Origin: Candidatus Hodarchaeum mangrovi
GTDB taxonomy: Archaea; Asgardarchaeota; Heimdallarchaeia; Hodarchaeales; Hodarchaeaceae
DNA: 45,747 bases
NCBI GenBank assembly: GCA_016839515.1
Contig: JAEOUE010000230.1
Span: 1 to 45,747 of the forward strand
Direction: 5' to 3'
How positions within the stretch are numbered: the stretch's first letter is position 1; each line of letters begins with the position of its first letter. Under the pieces are notes generated by a model, which saw nothing but the letters and a program-made list of their open reading frames with translations, was not told the origin of the DNA and did not search any database. Made by a program: the position numbers and the translations under genes. This document shows, in pieces, positions 41,554-45,747 of the stretch.

Positions 41554-42552
41554 TCATTTTATTAAGTCTTTTATTATTGATACTTTTTGATGAAACCATT
41601 CTTCATTGATTTCAGGATAACCAAACCATTTCCAAAAACTTCCTACAACCCAAGGATCAAGTTTGACTTCAGTTCTGGGATTTTGTGCTACAAGAAAATA
41701 TGCTTGCCATAATTCACCAATTGAAGTCTCAAAAAGTCGAGTCGATAGATTTATGTCGTATTCTTTGGCTGCAATACTTTGGGTTAATCTTTTTTCTGAT
41801 TCATTAAGAGCCACAAAAGCTGCTAGTATCCACATCTCACGATCGGTTTTGATATTATCTAAATATAATCGATCAGCAAGTTTTTCAAGTTCTCTCCTTG
41901 ACTCTTCCAATTTCTCTATAGAAAACATTTCAATTCTTAGAAGAGACTTGAAAAATAAAAAAATATCATTATGATGATCTCTAAGAGTATCTAATAAAAG
42001 AGGAGCACTCCCAAGACCAAAAGAGTTTTGTTTCATTAGAGGAACACATATTGCTTCTTCCGCAGCCTTAATCAACCATATATAGGCATCAGCGAGCATA
42101 TCTTCTTTAATAAATTTTTCCATACGTTGTAACAATGATAAAGTCGTTTGTTGTTTTAATTGAATCACATCAGGAGTCCATTTAATTTGATTTATTTTAT
42201 TAACCCACTCCTTTAATCGGCCTTTGGGGTCATAAATGATTTCACTATTATTTAAAACACGATAAACAGTAGCTACTTGCCAATAGGGAGTATTTCGTCC
42301 ATCTAAAACTTCCAAAAAGAATGAAGGAGGAGCATAAGTAAGTTTGAGCTCTAGCTCTGGTTGTTCAACCATTGGGGTAAGAGCTACTTCCTTTAAGTCT
42401 CGAGCACTTTCCTGTACAGCCCAAAAAGTTATATGTAAATCAAGGGTATCAAAACTATCCTTGACTAAAAAGCGACCCCATTCCTGATTTTTTGCCTCTA
42501 TTTTTGACAATACATACTCTATTACTCTTTTTTTGACACTCAATTCAACCAT
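41554..42552 (-). CDS. Nucleotidyltransferase-fold protein with helical (HEPN-like) C-terminus
   Basis: 332 residues. The N-terminal half (about 1-115) looks like a minimal nucleotidyltransferase: FDTLDLHITFWAV, an ELELKLTYAPPSFFLEVLDGRN strand pair, and the end motif NNSEIIYDPKGRLKEW that is typical of that family. The usual GSxxxGxxxxxSDxD active-site signature is not evident, so it may be inactive. Residues about 130-290 are helical with YIWLIKAAEEAICVPLM and WILAAFVALNESEKRL, as in HEPN-type partners. Function unknown; some such proteins act in toxin-antitoxin or RNA processing. Confidence 0.5.
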   Translation of the reverse strand: MVELSVKKRVIEYVLSKIEAKNQEWGRFLVKDSFDTLDLHITFWAVQESARDLKEVALTPMVEQPELELKLTYAPPSFFLEVLDGRNTPYWQVATVYRVLNNSEIIYDPKGRLKEWVNKINQIKWTPDVIQLKQQTTLSLLQRMEKFIKEDMLADAYIWLIKAAEEAICVPLMKQNSFGLGSAPLLLDTLRDHHNDIFLFFKSLLRIEMFSIEKLEESRRELEKLADRLYLDNIKTDREMWILAAFVALNESEKRLTQSIAAKEYDINLSTRLFETSIGELWQAYFLVAQNPRTEVKLDPWVVGSFWKWFGYPEINEEWFHQKVSIIKDLIK

Positions 42553-42750
42553 TAGCTTTTCTTTCCATCAAAAATAGTATTATTACTTATTTGATAATCA
42601 AGACTTTATAAAATCTAATTTTTTAAAATCTGTTCACTGATTTTCTATCTAAAAATATTAAGAGTATTTTTTTAACTACGAGATAAGGGATGATATTCCT
42701 TATATTTTAATCTGAATGGTATTCATAATAGACATTCAAGGTGAGTCTCG

Positions 42751-45174
42751 ATGCCAAAACGATTTCGTTTTACAATTTATACCTTTTTTGGCTTTCTAAT
42801 TTTAATATCGCTCTTAACATATCATTATTCGTCAATTAATGGTGATAATACAAAAGTAAACATAAATTTAAAATTTAATATCTCACAAACGACTTTAAAC
42901 GTCTTGGTAGTGTTAATGGAAATACCAGATGATCCTTATAATCCAATGCACACACCTCTGCACTATGAAGATCTATTTTTTTCAACTGGTACAGATTCGA
43001 TTCGACAATATTATCAAAATGTTTCCTATAATGAAGTATCATTAACAGGAGAAGTTTTAGGATGGTTCCCAACCTTAAATAATCGTAGTTATTATGGAGC
43101 TGGGGAACGAACCCCACCTGGACAGGATTTCAGAGCAGATGAAATAGCATATGAGGCTAGAGGCCATGCTATATCTAGTGGGAAAAATCCCCAGAACTAT
43201 GATCTTTTTGTTGTTATACACTCAGGAGATGGACAAGAGTATTCAGGAGATTCTGAGGATATATGGAGTCATCAATGGAGTTTATGGCGATTTGAGCTTC
43301 CTGAAGTAGTCTATTCCATGAATCATGAATATGTAGATTATGAAACACCCTCACATGAATTAGGACATGCTCTTGATTTTCCAGATTTATATGATCTTAG
43401 CTATACACATGATTTTGCTGGTCCATATTGCATTATGGATGGGGGTCCTGGACACTTCTCTATCTGGAATAAATATTATAGTCATATATCAAAAGCTAGT
43501 TCCCCCCAATTTATCAGCAGTAATCATCGATTACAAATTAATAATTATTCAAAAGATACTATTGTAACAATAAATCCAATTGCATCCAATATACCTTCTG
43601 GAATTATGTGGCTAGAATTAGGATGGAATTCCTCAGGTTTCATTAATACAGAACATGGAAGAGGTTGGACGGTAACGGTTAGAGAAAATTTAGATTATGA
43701 CAAATATCTTCCTAAACATGGATTAGTAATTGCTGAAATTCAAGTCGGCCCACGCACTTCAGGACAAACCCAAGTTAGTTTGGATGTTTCCCCTCCATGG
43801 AATGTGATTGATTCAATTCCTGAAACAAGTGAAAATAAAGATGATGCTGCATTTTCTTTAGGTAATGGAGAAGTCTCATCCTATTCATCAGGAAAAGGTT
43901 GGGCTGTTCAAATAATTGAAAAATTAACAAATTTATCCTACCGTGTACGTGTCACTAATGAATCAAATATTCCCAAAGTCTCATTAATCCATCCTCTTAG
44001 TTCAGTTTCCGATAATTATTCCCTACTTGTTTATACAGATATTACATCTAAAGCATCAATAGAATCAGTTGAAGTATCAATTGATTATGGACCTTGGAGT
44101 GAATGTTCTGCTGTATTAGAAACTCCAAACTTGTACACGTTCACCTGGCAAACTGATCTAGAAAGAGAAGGCAGTCACATAATCAGAGCTAGGGCTTTTG
44201 ATAATAGTACAATCCCTAATATTGGTTATTCAGATTTTAAAATCTATGAAGTGGATAACAATAATGGTTCAATTTTGGTTATTGATGATGATTTAGGACG
44301 AAATTCTGAAGCTTCTGTTCTTAGTACTTTAGATTTGTTAGGGTTAACTGGAGATTATGAAGTATTTCAAACTTCCTCATTTATTAATGCAGAAATCACT
44401 GCAGAAGAATTATGGAAATATAATCTAATTCTTTGGGTCGGAAATCCAGCAATCAGTCCTCTTAGTAACTCCCATATTAATTATAATGAATTTTTAGTTA
44501 TTAAAGAATATCTCACAAATTCTCCTTCTGAAAAAAACCCTCGAATAATATTTATGTCTAGCTATAACATTTTTGATTTTAGTAATCAGGGAGATTCAAT
44601 TCAGCAAGAAACATCTCTCATTTTTAGAGCAACAAGTCCTAAAAATTTTAGGGCTCCTAGTACAAGAATTCATGGATTGGAATTCCTCAGTACACTTCCT
44701 ACATTCACACTCGGATCAAATGATACATTGAGAGCAACTCGAAGTAGTGATGGTGAAGTGGTTAACTTACTTTCAGGAGCAGTTTCTATTTTAGAAGATG
44801 AACTTCCTGTATTTCCAGGATATAAATCTAAAGGCTATTATGTTGATAATGGAAAATTTCGCATTTTAAATTATCTATTCCAGCCAGAAATGGTTCCCGA
44901 ATATATTTTAAACGATCTACTGTCACTTTCCATCAATTTTATGAATTCAAATATTAATTCAACATTCTCATCGACTTCGTTAACTTCAACATCAAACACT
45001 ATTTCAAAATCAAATGGATTTCTTGATGGTTTAGGATTTATTGATGATCCAATTCTTATTTTAGGGACATTAGTTTGTGCAGGAGGCCTTTCAGTCTTTA
45101 TTCTGTTCAGATTACTTAAAAAAAGAAAAACAACCTCATCTCGTTCTTACTGGCTTAAAAAATTTGATCAATAA
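42751..45174 (+). CDS. Secreted, C-terminally anchored M6-like metalloprotease
   Basis: 807 residues. N-terminal signal anchor (about 6-26), a catalytic domain (about 45-400) with the zinc motif HELGHALDFPDLYD (His202, Glu203, His206) and CIMDGGPGH as Met-turn, a beta-sandwich (about 405-500, Big/Ig-like), a further alpha/beta domain (about 505-735) starting SILVIDDDLGRN, then a Ser/Thr-rich stalk and a membrane helix (about 766-788) with a basic tail. This is the immune-inhibitor-A (M6) layout. The usual M6 motif HExGHxxGxxDxYD has Gly replaced by Asp. It is probably an extracellular protease held on the cell surface. GGTGA six bases before ATG supports the start. Confidence 0.85.
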   Translation: MPKRFRFTIYTFFGFLILISLLTYHYSSINGDNTKVNINLKFNISQTTLNVLVVLMEIPDDPYNPMHTPLHYEDLFFSTGTDSIRQYYQNVSYNEVSLTGEVLGWFPTLNNRSYYGAGERTPPGQDFRADEIAYEARGHAISSGKNPQNYDLFVVIHSGDGQEYSGDSEDIWSHQWSLWRFELPEVVYSMNHEYVDYETPSHELGHALDFPDLYDLSYTHDFAGPYCIMDGGPGHFSIWNKYYSHISKASSPQFISSNHRLQINNYSKDTIVTINPIASNIPSGIMWLELGWNSSGFINTEHGRGWTVTVRENLDYDKYLPKHGLVIAEIQVGPRTSGQTQVSLDVSPPWNVIDSIPETSENKDDAAFSLGNGEVSSYSSGKGWAVQIIEKLTNLSYRVRVTNESNIPKVSLIHPLSSVSDNYSLLVYTDITSKASIESVEVSIDYGPWSECSAVLETPNLYTFTWQTDLEREGSHIIRARAFDNSTIPNIGYSDFKIYEVDNNNGSILVIDDDLGRNSEASVLSTLDLLGLTGDYEVFQTSSFINAEITAEELWKYNLILWVGNPAISPLSNSHINYNEFLVIKEYLTNSPSEKNPRIIFMSSYNIFDFSNQGDSIQQETSLIFRATSPKNFRAPSTRIHGLEFLSTLPTFTLGSNDTLRATRSSDGEVVNLLSGAVSILEDELPVFPGYKSKGYYVDNGKFRILNYLFQPEMVPEYILNDLLSLSINFMNSNINSTFSSTSLTSTSNTISKSNGFLDGLGFIDDPILILGTLVCAGGLSVFILFRLLKKRKTTSSRSYWLKKFDQ

Positions 45175-45176
45175 AG

Positions 45177-45747
45177 GTGATAAATATAATAACTAATCAA
45201 CGTGTAGTAATTACTGGTGTAGCAAAAGGGGGCATTGGAGAGGCTGTTTTAAAGAAAATTAGCACACAAAATAATACTATTATTATCTCAAGTAAAAATA
45301 TATCATCAAATAGATTTCCTGGCTTCCATTCTTTAGCAGTAGATTGTACAAAAGAGAGGAATATCCGAAATCTAGAAAATTTTATCAAAGAAACCATGGG
45401 AGGGATGGATTGCCTCATCAATTGCATAGGAGGGTCATTGAGAAGTATCAATCCACTTGAAGTAACTGAGGATTTTTTTCAGCAAGTTCTATCACTAAAT
45501 CTTACATCTGCTTTTTTATTATCACAGATGGCAACTCGACTTATGAATAAGATGGGGGGTTCTGTCGTTCATATTGTTAGTTCCTCTGCTTTTGAGCCAG
45601 AGATAAAAAAAATGCCCTATGGAATTGCAAAGGCAGGATTAGCATACTTAATAAGATCTTTCGCAGTTTTTTTAGCTCCATTCAATATTCGGATTAATGG
45701 GGTTTCACCAACCTATGTGTTTACTTCTCGCCATATAGAGGAACTTC
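45177..45747 (+). CDS. Short-chain dehydrogenase/reductase (partial)
   Basis: The first about 190 residues of an SDR, cut by the right edge. NAD(P)-binding VVITGVAKGGIG, the LINCIGG strand (usual NNAG), a LSLNLTS helix, catalytic Ser in IVSSSAF, YGIAKAG with Tyr-x3-Lys, and INGVSPTYV. Substrate unknown. The only standard start is GTG 45177, which lies inside the ribosome-binding AGGTGAT; in-frame ATA codons at 45186 and 45189 have more natural spacing. It begins two bases after the M6 protease stop. Confidence 0.88.
   Translation, partial: MINIITNQRVVITGVAKGGIGEAVLKKISTQNNTIIISSKNISSNRFPGFHSLAVDCTKERNIRNLENFIKETMGGMDCLINCIGGSLRSINPLEVTEDFFQQVLSLNLTSAFLLSQMATRLMNKMGGSVVHIVSSSAFEPEIKKMPYGIAKAGLAYLIRSFAVFLAPFNIRINGVSPTYVFTSRHIEEL

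Noticed and set aside
45197..45451. Minus-strand 84-codon frame at the right edge
   Set aside because: It is the antisense of the SDR gene, whose NAD-binding and YxxxK motifs are clear on the plus strand.
1..45747. CRISPR arrays, insertion sequences, tRNA or rRNA genes
   Set aside because: No regularly spaced direct repeats, transposase, terminal repeats, cloverleaf with TTCRA loop or rRNA-like stretches were seen by eye.

Overview
The window is AT-rich archaeal DNA, most likely from an Asgard archaeon with an aerobic (Heimdallarchaeia-like) lifestyle. The archaeal signature is an unusually complete CoA-biosynthesis cluster with the archaea-specific enzymes pantoate kinase and phosphopantothenate synthetase, a helicase-less XPF nuclease, an isopentenyl-phosphate-kinase-like protein and GGTGA-type ribosome binding sites. 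The Asgard signature is a single-domain gelsolin-like protein, a Ras/Rab-like small GTPase encoded next to a longin/roadblock-type protein, and MFS transporters ending in a similar small alpha/beta domain. A heme-copper oxidase operon points to oxygen respiration. The taxonomic call is inference from gene content only; no rRNA or tRNA gene is visible.

Layout. 1-4.7 kb: partial small membrane protein, acidic unknown protein, GH36 alpha-galactosidase, methyltransferase and gelsolin-like protein, the last two sharing a 35-bp divergent promoter region. 4.9-6.6 kb: UbiA-type prenyltransferase and a rubredoxin-DUF2231 membrane protein. 6.6-12.3 kb (minus strand, transcribed right to left): a DOMON protein, a DUF2231-CoxC fusion, CoxB (CuA), CoxA (A2-type, YSHPAV), CoxD and SCO. 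No cytochrome c or cupredoxin gene is seen; the membrane-anchored DOMON protein is the best local candidate for electron delivery to CuA. 12.8-18.1 kb: BtpA-family protein, SRPBCC protein, ubiquitin-like MoaD/ThiS-type protein, TPR protein and class-V aminotransferase. 18.1-22.2 kb: a hexapeptide acyltransferase and two related MFS proteins with C-terminal longin-like domains. 22.3-32.8 kb: two M42 peptidases, a kinase-MBL fusion, the GTPase/longin/GNAT operon, several winged-helix proteins, a HEAT plus winged-helix protein, XPF and a small four-Cys protein. 32.9-37.6 kb: coaBC-panE-pok-pps-panB. 37.8-45.7 kb: TauE/SafE permease, lone receiver protein, FAH-family hydrolase with a coupled small gene, NAD-dependent epimerase, nucleotidyltransferase/HEPN-like protein, secreted M6-like protease and a truncated SDR.

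How it fits together. Three themes stand out: (i) a respiratory module with unusual accessory architecture (DUF2231 fused to CoxC, a second DUF2231 protein with a rubredoxin-like zinc ribbon, and DOMON); (ii) a GTPase/longin theme that appears to extend to transporters; (iii) a nearly complete route from ketoisovalerate to phosphopantetheine in one operon. Translation signals matter in this genome: TTG and GTG starts are common, several apparent GTG starts lie inside the Shine-Dalgarno core GGTGA, and some genes look leaderless. No CRISPR array, insertion sequence or rRNA was found.
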